This document shows positions 24,018 through 31,882 of a stretch of DNA of 64,000 nucleotides, piece by piece. The DNA lies in assembly GCA_035296625.1 (NCBI GenBank), contig DATHAO010000069.1:62001-126000 (forward strand), written 5' to 3'. This stretch comes from DATCLS01 sp035296625 (GTDB taxonomy: Bacteria > Actinomycetota > Acidimicrobiia > Acidimicrobiales > VFJN01). The notes beneath the pieces were generated by a model. The model worked only from the letters and a program-made list of their open reading frames with translations. It was not told where the DNA came from and searched no databases. A program made the position numbers and the translations under genes. Numbering within the stretch: position 1 is the stretch's first letter; each line of letters opens with the position of its first letter.

Positions 24018-26090
24018 GTGGGCGCTCGTGACGATAGGCGGTCCTCGTCGCGCGGCGGCCGGTCCCCCGATCAGCCATCGACGGCGGGCGGAAGCGCCGG
24101 CCGTCGTCCGCGCTCGGGCGAGAACGACCCCTACGCGGACGACCGCCGCCACCACTCCGCCGGAGACACGGCCTACGGCGGTCCCGGCGACGAGCGCCCC
24201 CGCTCCGCCGCCCGGTGGCGCCACGCCGAGACCGCGGCCGGCGGTGTACCGCCCGGCGCCGGTCCGGGTGCCGGCGGTCCGGGTGCCGGCGGTCCGGGTG
24301 CCGACGGTCCGGGCGCCGCTACTCCGGGTGCCGGCCGTCCGGGTGCCGGCCGTCCGGGTGCCGGCGGTCCGGGTGCCGGCGCCGGGGGCGGACCTCCATG
24401 GCGCGATCCGGCGCGCCGGCCGATCGGCGCAGCGCCGATGAGCGGTCCCGGACCGGGCGGGCGCGCTCCCGACAGCCCGCCTCCCCCTCCTGGCCCGAGC
24501 GCGGGCGGCGGGCGTGGCCCGACCGGGGGCGTCGGTGGCCCCGGTCGCCCGGCCGCGGCCCACCTCGCCGTCGCCCCGCGCCACGACCGGCGGCGGCTCG
24601 GTGCGCTCGTCGTGCTGGGCCTCCTCATCGCCGGCATCGCCGCCGGTGTCCAGCTCGTCGGCTCCGGCGACGAGGCGGACGACAACGCCACCGAGCAGCG
24701 GGCGAGCGCCACCACCGCCCCCGCCGCGCAACCCGGTGCCCCCGGGGCGCCCACCACGGCGGCCGACGACGCCGGCGGCGCCCCCGCCTCGGGCTTCGCC
24801 ACGCCGGGCCTACTCACGTTCCGCGGCAGCCCGTCGCGCAGCTACTACGGCCAGGGCCCCGTGCCCGAGCGCCCCGAGGTGCTGTGGACCTATCCCGGCG
24901 AGGACGGGAACATGTGCGCCGAGTCGACAGTCGGCAACGAGACGAAGACGTGGTGCGGCACCGGCTGGACCGGCCAGCCGTCGGTCTTCGAGCGCGACGG
25001 CCGCACCTGGGTCGTCTTCGGGGCCTACGACCGCCACGTGCACTTCGTCGACTTCGAGACCGGCGAGGACATCATCCCGCCGTTCCCCACGGGCGACATC
25101 ATCAAGGGGTCGGTCAGCGTCGACCCCGACGGCTTCCCGCTCGTCTACTCGGGCAGCCGTGACAACTCGCTGCACGTCATCTCGATCGCCGGACCCGAGC
25201 CCGTCGAGCTGTGGTCCCTGTCCGCCGATGCCGTGTCACCCACCAAGTGGAACGACGACTGGGACGGCTCGCCGCTCGTGATGGACGACCTCCTCTACGA
25301 GGGCGGCGAGAACTCGCAGTTCCACATCGTGAAGCTGAACCGGGGCTACGCCGCCGACGGCTCGGTCACCGTGGCCCCGCAGCTGGTGTTCAACACGCCG
25401 GGGTGGGACGACGAGCTGCTCGGCGCCATTGGCGACAACGAGGTCTCGATCGAGAACTCGGTCTCGTACCACGAGGGCACGATCTACTTCGCGAACTCCG
25501 GCGGCCTGGTGCAGGGGTGGGACGTCTCGGGCGTCGCCGAGGGGCGCATGCCAACCCGCACCTTCCGCTTCTGGACCGGCGACGACACCGACGCCTCGGT
25601 GGTCGTCGACGACGAGGGCTTCCTGTACGTGGGCAGCGAGTACGAGCGCGGCACGCAGCGCTCGGCCGAGATCGGCCAGCTCATGAAGCTCGACCCGCGC
25701 CGGGCCGACCCGCTCGTGTGGAAGGTCGACGACCGCGACACGTTGCCGGCAGGCATCTGGGGCACCCCGGCCCTGTACGGCGACCTGGTCGTCGCTCCGA
25801 CCGACGGCGGCCGGGTGCTGGGCGTCGACCGCCGGACCGGGGCCGTGCGCTGGACCCTCGAGCTGCCGCCGCCCACGTGGCAGTCGCCGGTGATCGTCGA
25901 CGACGTGCTCGTCCAGGGCGACTGCAGCGGCGTGCTCCACGGCTACGACGTGTCGGACACGACCGTTACCCCGCCCGAGCTCTGGTCCGTCGAGCTGGGC
26001 GGCTGCATCGAGTCGACGCCGGCCGTCTGGGGAGGCCGCATGTTCGTCGGCACCCGCAGCGGCCGGTTCTTCGCGCTCGGCGACGCCTGA
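24018..26090 (+). CDS. Membrane-anchored PQQ-type beta-propeller protein
   Basis: A 690-residue protein in three parts. Residues 1-190 are cytoplasmic low-complexity sequence rich in Gly, Pro, Ala and Arg. A single membrane helix (LGALVVLGLLIAGIAAGVQL) follows at about 196-215, then an extracytoplasmic linker and a propeller of about 420 residues with repeats such as WVVFGAYDRHVHFVDFETGE, PLVYSGSRDNSLHVISI, VAPTDGGRVLGVDRRTGAV and MFVGTRSGRFFALGD, the PQQ/quinoprotein blade pattern. It lacks recognisable PQQ ligands and may be structural or bind ligands. It begins 34 bp after the A-type carrier gene. Confidence 0.82.
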   Translation: MGARDDRRSSSRGGRSPDQPSTAGGSAGRRPRSGENDPYADDRRHHSAGDTAYGGPGDERPRSAARWRHAETAAGGVPPGAGPGAGGPGAGGPGADGPGAATPGAGRPGAGRPGAGGPGAGAGGGPPWRDPARRPIGAAPMSGPGPGGRAPDSPPPPPGPSAGGGRGPTGGVGGPGRPAAAHLAVAPRHDRRRLGALVVLGLLIAGIAAGVQLVGSGDEADDNATEQRASATTAPAAQPGAPGAPTTAADDAGGAPASGFATPGLLTFRGSPSRSYYGQGPVPERPEVLWTYPGEDGNMCAESTVGNETKTWCGTGWTGQPSVFERDGRTWVVFGAYDRHVHFVDFETGEDIIPPFPTGDIIKGSVSVDPDGFPLVYSGSRDNSLHVISIAGPEPVELWSLSADAVSPTKWNDDWDGSPLVMDDLLYEGGENSQFHIVKLNRGYAADGSVTVAPQLVFNTPGWDDELLGAIGDNEVSIENSVSYHEGTIYFANSGGLVQGWDVSGVAEGRMPTRTFRFWTGDDTDASVVVDDEGFLYVGSEYERGTQRSAEIGQLMKLDPRRADPLVWKVDDRDTLPAGIWGTPALYGDLVVAPTDGGRVLGVDRRTGAVRWTLELPPPTWQSPVIVDDVLVQGDCSGVLHGYDVSDTTVTPPELWSVELGGCIESTPAVWGGRMFVGTRSGRFFALGDA
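24256..24384 (+). repeat. 15-bp tandem repeat inside the propeller gene
   Basis: Eight or nine imperfect copies of GGTGCCGGCGGTCCG encode a five-residue Gly-Ala-Gly-(Gly/Arg/Asp)-Pro repeat in the cytoplasmic N-terminal part of the propeller protein. The frame is preserved throughout. Such tracts change length easily by slippage. Confidence 0.85.
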
Positions 26091-26151
26091 GGCGCCCGGG
26101 GACGGCCGGCCGCCGTGCCGGCCGGCGCGCTCGCGCCCCTATCCTCGCCGC

Positions 26152-27792
26152 GTGCCCGACGTGACCCGGCCCCCGCTGCAGTTCGAGGTCGACGGCATGC
26201 AGGTCGAGGTGCCCGACGACGGCACGAACCTGCTCGTCGCCCTCCGTGAGCTCCTGGGGGCACGGTCACCCAAGGACGGCTGCAGCCCTCAGGGACAGTG
26301 CGGCTGCTGCACCGTGCTGGTCGATGGCCAGCCCCGGGTCGCCTGCGTGACCCCGGCCCGGCGCGTGCGGGGCCGCACGATCACGACGCTGGACGGGCTC
26401 GACGCCGACCGGCGCCAGGCGTGGGGCGACGCGTTCTGCGCCACCGGCGCCAGCCAGTGCGGGTTCTGCACGCCGGGCATCGTCCTGCGGCTGGAGGCGC
26501 TGCGGGCCAAGGGCGCCGACCTCACGGATCCGGCACCGGTCGAGCAGGCCCTGCTCGCCCACCTGTGCCGGTGCACCGGCTGGCGCACGATCCTCGACGC
26601 GGCGGCGCTCGGCGGGGCTGCCGCTCCGGGCGGGCACGCGCGCGACCTCGACGCCGCCTCCCGGCGGGCCACGATCGAGGGACGGGCCCCGCAGCGGGTC
26701 GCCCCCGAGGTGGCGCTCGGCCGCGGCGGATTCGCCGACGACCTGGCCCCGCACGATGCCCTCGTGGCCGTGCCCGATGGCGCCGGCGGCTGGGCCGTGG
26801 GCGACACGCTGGCCGAAGCCCGGGCCGCGTCGGGGAAGGTGCAGGGGCGGCGAACCACGGCCGAGCTGACCCACCCGGTCGCCGTGCCCGAGGGCGACTG
26901 GGCGGTGACGCTGCAGACGACCTGGGTCGAGCCGGCCTACCTCGAGGTCGACGCGTCGTGGTGCGTGCCCGGGGGCGAGCCGGCCACACCGCTGGCCAAC
27001 GGCGGGGCCTTCGGCGGCAAGGCCGACGCCGCGGTGGCGGCCGCCGCCCGGGCGCTGGCCGACGAGCACGACCGGCCGGTGCGGGTCGTGCTGTCGCGCG
27101 AGGACGCCGTGCGCCGCGGTCCCAAGCGGCCGCCCCTGGCCGCCGGCGTCCGGGCCGACGGGACCGGCGTCGTGCGCGTGGTCCGCAGCCCCGGCTTCGC
27201 CCAGGCCATCGTCGCCGTGGCCCCCGGCCTGGTGATCGAGGAGGTCGACGTGCCGGGTCCGCCCACGTCGTGCGCCCCGCGGGCCACAGGCTGGGCCGAG
27301 GCGATCGCGCTGCTCGCCGCCGTCCACGGTGCCGGCGCTCCCGGTCGCAGCGACAGGCCGGGCGTCGCCGCCGCCGAGCGGAGCGACGGGCGGGCGGCGG
27401 TCACCGTGTGCTCGCCTGAGGGGGCCGTGGCGACCGCCGAGGTCGCACTCGGGGACGCCCCCCGGGTCAGCGTGCGGGTCACGTGCGGGGACCCGCTCGA
27501 CGAGATCGTCGTGCGGTCGTACGCGGTCGGCGCCACCCACATGGCGCTCGGCTGGGTGACGAGCGAGGGCCTGGCGGTCGACGGCGCCGGCGAGGTGCAC
27601 GACCTGACGATCCGCAGCTTCGGCGTCCTCCGCGCCGTCGACACGCCACCGATCGACGTCACCGTCGAGCCGGCCGACGGCCCGCCGGTCAACGGCTCCG
27701 ATGCCGTGTTCGCCGCCGTGGCCGCCGCCACCTGGCTGGCGCAGGGCACGCCCCCGGCGTGGCCCACCGGCACGCCGGTCCGGCGCCGCTGA
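26152..27792 (+). CDS. Xanthine-dehydrogenase-like fusion: complete [2Fe-2S] module plus shortened molybdenum-hydroxylase domain
   Basis: A 546-residue protein. Residues 8-80 are a plant-type [2Fe-2S] ferredoxin domain with Cys44, Cys50, Cys53 and Cys65. Residues 82-155 are the four-helix [2Fe-2S] domain with CGFC at 103-106 and CRC at 139-141. Both are complete. What follows (about 390 residues) resembles the large subunit of molybdenum hydroxylases but is half the usual length: NGGAFGGK at 283-290, VRVVLSREDAVRRGPKRPP and VGATHMALGWVTSEGLAVDG are recognisable, whereas the central region carrying the cofactor pocket and catalytic Glu is not. Electron transfer without hydroxylation, or partnership with another subunit, is possible. 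Confidence 0.75.
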   Translation: MPDVTRPPLQFEVDGMQVEVPDDGTNLLVALRELLGARSPKDGCSPQGQCGCCTVLVDGQPRVACVTPARRVRGRTITTLDGLDADRRQAWGDAFCATGASQCGFCTPGIVLRLEALRAKGADLTDPAPVEQALLAHLCRCTGWRTILDAAALGGAAAPGGHARDLDAASRRATIEGRAPQRVAPEVALGRGGFADDLAPHDALVAVPDGAGGWAVGDTLAEARAASGKVQGRRTTAELTHPVAVPEGDWAVTLQTTWVEPAYLEVDASWCVPGGEPATPLANGGAFGGKADAAVAAAARALADEHDRPVRVVLSREDAVRRGPKRPPLAAGVRADGTGVVRVVRSPGFAQAIVAVAPGLVIEEVDVPGPPTSCAPRATGWAEAIALLAAVHGAGAPGRSDRPGVAAAERSDGRAAVTVCSPEGAVATAEVALGDAPRVSVRVTCGDPLDEIVVRSYAVGATHMALGWVTSEGLAVDGAGEVHDLTIRSFGVLRAVDTPPIDVTVEPADGPPVNGSDAVFAAVAAATWLAQGTPPAWPTGTPVRRR

Positions 27793-27819
27793 CGCCGGGC
27801 GCCGCTAGGGTCGACGGCC

Positions 27820-28182
27820 ATGACCTCACCTCCGCGGCCCGTGGGGGCCTACACGCCGATCGTGCGTGCCGGTGACTGGCTGATCGTCTCGGGTCAGGTC
27901 GGCCTGGCCGACGGCCAGCTCGTGCACGGCGGCACACGGGACGAGCTGCGCCAGGCCATCCGCAACCTCGAGGCCCACCTCGCCACCGAGGGGGCGTCGC
28001 TCACCGACGTGGTGAAGACCACGGTGTTCCTGCGCCACATGAGCGACTACACCGACATGAACGAGGCCTACGTCGAGGGCTTCGGCGACCACCGCCCGGC
28101 CCGCTCGGCCGTCGGCATCGCCGAGCTGCCGCTCGGGGCGCTCGTCGAAGTGGAGGCGTGGGCCTTCGTCGGGGGAAGATGA
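27820..28182 (+). CDS. ridA: RidA family protein
   Basis: A 120-residue YjgF/RidA protein: PVGAYTPIVRAGDWLIVSGQ, NLEAHLATEGASLTDVVKTT, and the C-terminal RSAVGIAELPLGALVEVEAW with the conserved Arg that binds the imine substrate's carboxylate and the final Glu. RidA enzymes hydrolyse reactive enamines/imines made by PLP enzymes. It starts 28 bp after the fusion gene. A RidA-like gene also accompanies the whiB4 locus in mycobacteria. Confidence 0.92.
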   Translation: MTSPPRPVGAYTPIVRAGDWLIVSGQVGLADGQLVHGGTRDELRQAIRNLEAHLATEGASLTDVVKTTVFLRHMSDYTDMNEAYVEGFGDHRPARSAVGIAELPLGALVEVEAWAFVGGR

Positions 28183-28186
28183 CGCC

Positions 28187-28345
28187 ATGATCGGCGCCGT
28201 GATCCTGGCGGTCATCCTCCTGGTCGTTTTCCCCGTGGCCGTCGCCATGTCGGGAGCGCTCGCCGCCGCCGGGCTGGGCTGGGCCCTCAAGAGCGACGCC
28301 GACGCCCGCTACGAGGGCAGCGAGCTGCTCGAGCTCAACCGCTAG
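28187..28345 (+). CDS. Small single-helix membrane protein
   Basis: A 52-residue protein with a long hydrophobic segment from residue 2 to about 35 (IGAVILAVILLVVFPVAVAM then a Gly/Ala-rich stretch) and a charged tail with SDADARYEGSELLELN. The ATG lies 5 bp after the ridA stop and GGGGGAAG serves as ribosome site inside the ridA end, so it is probably cotranscribed. I do not recognise the family. Confidence 0.65.
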   Translation: MIGAVILAVILLVVFPVAVAMSGALAAAGLGWALKSDADARYEGSELLELNR

Positions 28346-28488
28346 GCGTTCACCGCGTCCAGCCCGTCCCGCCGCAGGCGGAGCCGGTCACCCCCGGAGC
28401 CGGTCACCCGCCCCACGCGGACCGGTTACTCGGAGGCGAACCGGTCGCCCGCCGTGGCGGAGCCCGGCGCCCGCCGGACGCGGGACCC

Positions 28489-29169
28489 TCAGACGCCCCA
28501 GCGCGACTGGCCGAACCGATAGCCGACCGACCGGACGGTCTGAATGAGGCTCGCGTGCTCCTCGCCCAGCTTGGCGCGGAGGCGCCGGATGTGGACGTCG
28601 ACCGTGCGAGCGCCGCCGTAGTACTCGTAGCCCCACACCCGGCTGAGCAGCGTCTCGCGCGTGAACACCCGCCCCGGGTGCGACGCGAGGAACTTGAGCA
28701 GCTCGTACTCCATGTAGGTGAGGTCGAGCGGGTGCCCGTCGATCCCCGCCTGGTACGTCTCGAGGTTGAGCACCAGAGGGCCGTACTCGACGAGCTCAGG
28801 CCGCGTACCGCGTCCGGTGCGCCAGAACAGGTGCTTGAGCCGGGCCTCGAGCTCGAGGGGCTGGAACGGGTACAGGCAGAAGTCGTCGAACAGGTCGTCG
28901 CGCAGCTCGAGGTCGCCGAGCTGGGCGCCCGAGATGAGCAGCAGCAGGGGTTCGAGCGGCAGGTCGCGTTTGCGCAGCGCCCGGCACAACGAGAACGCGC
29001 CCTCGGCGTCGTTCGCGGCAACGACGACGCCACCCGCCCACCCGTCCTCGGGTTCGTTGCGGGTCGCGGCGCGCTCGTCGGTCACGGCCTTCCACGGGTA
29101 GCCGACGAGGTCGAGGGCCTGGGCGAGCTCGGGCGGCGCGGGGTCGGGGAACAGCAGAAGGGGTTCCAT
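28489..29169 (-). CDS. glnR: GlnR-type nitrogen response regulator
   Basis: A 226-residue OmpR-family regulator. The C-terminal winged helix (about 125-222) has YELLKFLASHPGRVFTRETL, VWGYEYYGGARTVDVHIRRL and TVRSVGYRFG, very close to GlnR. The N-terminal receiver-like domain is degenerate, with no clear phosphoacceptor Asp-Lys pattern, as expected for this orphan regulator that works by dimerisation rather than classical phosphorylation. It is 23 bp downstream of glnA2 on the same strand, so the two form an operon. GlnR controls glutamine synthetases and ammonium transport, and three such synthetases lie within 4 kb. Confidence 0.8.
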   Translation of the reverse strand: MEPLLLFPDPAPPELAQALDLVGYPWKAVTDERAATRNEPEDGWAGGVVVAANDAEGAFSLCRALRKRDLPLEPLLLLISGAQLGDLELRDDLFDDFCLYPFQPLELEARLKHLFWRTGRGTRPELVEYGPLVLNLETYQAGIDGHPLDLTYMEYELLKFLASHPGRVFTRETLLSRVWGYEYYGGARTVDVHIRRLRAKLGEEHASLIQTVRSVGYRFGQSRWGV

Positions 29170-29192
29170 CGGCAGCTCTCGCGTCGCCTGGT

Positions 29193-30536
29193 TCAGAGCC
29201 TGCCGAGGTAGCGATCGAGCTCCCACTGGCCGACGGTGGACTTGTAGTCCATCCACTCGGTGCGCTTGTTGCGGATGAACCACTCGAACACGTGCTCCCC
29301 CAGCGCCTCCGCGACCAACTCGGACTCCTCCATCACGTCGAGAGCATCGTTCAACGACTGGGGCAACGTGTCGATCCCCTCGGCCATCCTCTCGTGCGGC
29401 GTGAGCTCGTAGAGGTTGACCGCCGTCTCGCGTGGCAGCTCGTAGCCCTCCTCGAGACCCTTGAGGCCGGCCGCAAGGACGACCGAGAAGGCCAGGTACG
29501 GGTTGCAGGCGGGGTCGGGCGCCCGGTACTCGATGCGGGCGCTCTCGGCCTTGCCGTGCTTGATCGGCGGCAGGTTGACGATGACCGAGCGGTTGTTGCG
29601 CGCCCAGGACGTGTAGATCGGGGCCTCGTAGCCCACGACCAGGCGCTTGTAGGAGTTCACCCACTGGTTCGTCACGGCCGTGATCTCGGGGGCGTGGCGC
29701 AGCAAGCCGGCGATGAAGCCCCGGGCCGCCTTCGACAGGTTGCGCTCGTCGCCCGGGTCGTAGAACGCGTTTGTGTCGCCCTCGAACAGCGAGAAGTGGG
29801 TGTGCATGCCGGAGCCCTGCACGCCGGTCAGCGGCTTGGGCATGAACGTGGCGTGCACGCCGGCCTCCAGCCCGACCTCCTTGACCACCAGCCGGAACGT
29901 CATGACGTTGTCGGCCATGGTCAGCGCGTCGGTGTAACGCAGGTCGATCTCGTGCTGGCTGGGCGCGTCCTCGTGGTGGCTGTACTCGACGGGGATGCCC
30001 ATCGCCTCGAGGGTGTGGATCGTGCGCTGCCGCAGGTCGGTGGCCACGTCCGCCGTGGTGAGGTCGAAGTAGGAGGCCTCGTCCAGGGGCTTGGGCTTGC
30101 CGGAGGGGTTGCCGTCGGCGAAGTAGAAGAACTCCATCTCCGGGGCGGCGTAGAAGCTGAAGCCCCGCTCGCGCACCCGGTCGAGGTTGCGCCGCAGCAC
30201 CTGGCGGGGGTCGCCGTCGAAGGGCGTCTCGTCGAGGTTGGCGATGTCGCAGAACATGCGGGCCGAGGTCCCGATGCTGTCGGCCCACGGGAGGATCTCG
30301 AAGCTGTTCGGATCGGGCTTGGCCAGCACGTCGGACTCCTGCACGCGGCTGAACCCGTCGATCGACGAGCCGTCGAAGCGCATGCCGCCGTCGAACGCGT
30401 TCTCGAGCTCGGCCGGGGAGATGGCGAACGACTTGAGCTGCCCCAGCACGTCGGTGAACCAGAGGCGCACCATGCGGACGCCCCGCTCTTCGACCGTGCG
30501 CAGCACGTACTCACGCTGTCGTTCGGTGCTCTCCAT
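29193..30536 (-). CDS. glnA2: Type I glutamine synthetase, GlnA2-like
   Basis: A 447-residue glutamine synthetase. Visible signatures include MRFDGSSIDGF (beta-grasp end), the metal-site strand FYAAPEMEFF, SQHEIDLRY, SGMHTHFSLF and NRSVIVNLPP with the active-site Arg region. The opening REYVLRTVEERGVRMVRLWF and the ending EHVFEWFIRNKRTEWMDY match GlnA2 of mycobacteria, a minor enzyme not controlled by adenylylation; in Streptomyces relatives act on polyamines. The segment equivalent to the adenylylation loop reads NLYELTPHERMA. It is divergent from glnII. Confidence 0.87.
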   Translation of the reverse strand: MESTERQREYVLRTVEERGVRMVRLWFTDVLGQLKSFAISPAELENAFDGGMRFDGSSIDGFSRVQESDVLAKPDPNSFEILPWADSIGTSARMFCDIANLDETPFDGDPRQVLRRNLDRVRERGFSFYAAPEMEFFYFADGNPSGKPKPLDEASYFDLTTADVATDLRQRTIHTLEAMGIPVEYSHHEDAPSQHEIDLRYTDALTMADNVMTFRLVVKEVGLEAGVHATFMPKPLTGVQGSGMHTHFSLFEGDTNAFYDPGDERNLSKAARGFIAGLLRHAPEITAVTNQWVNSYKRLVVGYEAPIYTSWARNNRSVIVNLPPIKHGKAESARIEYRAPDPACNPYLAFSVVLAAGLKGLEEGYELPRETAVNLYELTPHERMAEGIDTLPQSLNDALDVMEESELVAEALGEHVFEWFIRNKRTEWMDYKSTVGQWELDRYLGRL

Positions 30537-30580
30537 GCGGGCATCCTGCGATGACCCCGGCCGGGCTGCAACTTGGACCT

Positions 30581-30603
30581 GTTTCGGTTCACATAGCGTT
30601 CAC
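30581..30603. promoter_or_regulatory. Candidate GlnR half-sites between glnA2 and glnII
   Basis: GTTTCG (30581-30586), GTTCAC (30587-30592) and GTTCAC (30598-30603) lie in the 165-bp divergent region. The two GTTCAC hexamers are exactly 11 bp apart, the spacing of the GTnAC-n6 / GAAAC-n6 half-sites bound by GlnR, and the reverse strand gives GTGAAC twice and CGAAAC. The site is 45 bp from the glnA2 start and 98 bp from the glnII start. Confidence 0.5.
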
Positions 30604-30701
30604 GGTCGGGCAACAACGGGGAAAAGCCCTGGTGGAAGGGTCGTGCTCCGGATGCCTGCAGCGCGGGCCTGCAGCACGAGACCCCGGAGGACAGCCCCCC
30701 G

Positions 30702-31709
30702 ATGCCCTTTAAGGCCGAGTACATCTGGATCGACGGCACCGAGCCGACAGCGAAGCTGCGCTCGAAGACCAAGATCCTTGCGGACGGCGCGGAGCTGCCC
30801 ATCTGGGGCTTCGACGGGTCCAGCACCAACCAGGCCCCCGGCGACCAGTCCGACTGCGTCCTCAAGCCAGTCTTCTCGTGCCCGGACCCGATCCGCGGTG
30901 GCGACGACAAGCTGGTCATGTGCGAGGTCCTGTACATCGACATGACCCCGCACGAGACGAACACGCGGGCCGCATGCTCCGCGACGGCCGCCGAGTACGC
31001 CGACCAGGAGCCGATCTTCGGCATCGAGCAGGAGTACACGTTCTTCAAGGACGGGCGCCCCTACGGCTTCCCCTCGCCGACCGGCTTCCCGGCCCCCCAG
31101 GGCGGCTACTACTGCGGCGTCGGAGCCGACGAGGTGTTCGGCCGCGACATCGTCGAGGCCCACATGGACGCCTGCGTGGCCGCCGGCCTCCACCTCTCGG
31201 GCATCAACGCCGAGGTCATGCCCGGCCAGTGGGAGTTCCAGATCGGCCCGGTGGGCCCGCCCCAGGTCGGCGACGAGCTGTGGATCGCCCGGTGGCTGCT
31301 GTACCGCATCGCCGAGGACTACGGCGTGGCCGCCAGCATCGACCCGAAGCCCGCGGCGGGCGACTGGAACGGGGCCGGTGCGCACACGAACTTCTCCACC
31401 AACATGATGCGCGAGAACTACGACGCCATCATCACGGCGTGCGAGGCGCTCGGCACCCGCGTCGAGGAGCACATCGCCGGCTACGGCGCCGGCATCAAGG
31501 ACCGCCTGACCGGTGCGCACGAGACCGCCCCCTACGACGAGTTCAGCTACGGCGTGTCGAACCGCGGGGCGTCGGTGCGCATCCCGTGGCAGGTCGAGGT
31601 CGACAAGAAGGGCTACATCGAGGATCGCCGGCCCAACGCCAACTGCGATCCGTACATCGTCACGAGGCTCATCGTCGAGACCTGCTGCTCGGTGCTCGCC
31701 AAGAGCTGA
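30702..31709 (+). CDS. glnII: Type II (eukaryotic-like) glutamine synthetase
   Basis: A 335-residue GSII enzyme, short and decameric in relatives. The sequence opens KAEYIWIDGTEPTAKLRSKT and contains PIWGFDGSSTNQAPG, FGIEQEYTFF, the GSII-specific MPGQWEFQIGPVGPPQVGDE, GDWNGAGAHTNFST and ANCDPYIVTRLI. It makes glutamine from glutamate, ammonia and ATP and is not subject to adenylylation. It is intact and lies between glnA2 (divergent) and glnA (same strand, 173 bp on). A strong hairpin follows. Confidence 0.95.
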   Translation: MPFKAEYIWIDGTEPTAKLRSKTKILADGAELPIWGFDGSSTNQAPGDQSDCVLKPVFSCPDPIRGGDDKLVMCEVLYIDMTPHETNTRAACSATAAEYADQEPIFGIEQEYTFFKDGRPYGFPSPTGFPAPQGGYYCGVGADEVFGRDIVEAHMDACVAAGLHLSGINAEVMPGQWEFQIGPVGPPQVGDELWIARWLLYRIAEDYGVAASIDPKPAAGDWNGAGAHTNFSTNMMRENYDAIITACEALGTRVEEHIAGYGAGIKDRLTGAHETAPYDEFSYGVSNRGASVRIPWQVEVDKKGYIEDRRPNANCDPYIVTRLIVETCCSVLAKS

Positions 31710-31774
31710 CGCCGCTCGACGCGGCTCGACGCCCGACGCGTCTCGACGCTCGTCGAGGCCGCCCGGTGCGGTCG

Positions 31775-31802
31775 CGAGGGGGCGCCTCCGGGCGTCCCCT
31801 CG
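31775..31802 (+). terminator. Strong hairpin terminator between glnII and glnA
   Basis: CGAGGGGGCGCC (31775-31786) pairs with GGCGTCCCCTCG (31791-31802), twelve pairs with one G-U, around a TCCG tetraloop. It begins 66 bp after the glnII stop and 81 bp before the glnA start, so the two synthetases are probably separate transcription units. No U tract follows. Confidence 0.65.
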
Positions 31803-31882
31803 TCGCGCCGGGTCCACGACACACGCCGGAGTCGCCGTTGTAGCGTTCCGGTCCAGCCGCAGCCTGGCCGAAGGGAGCCACA

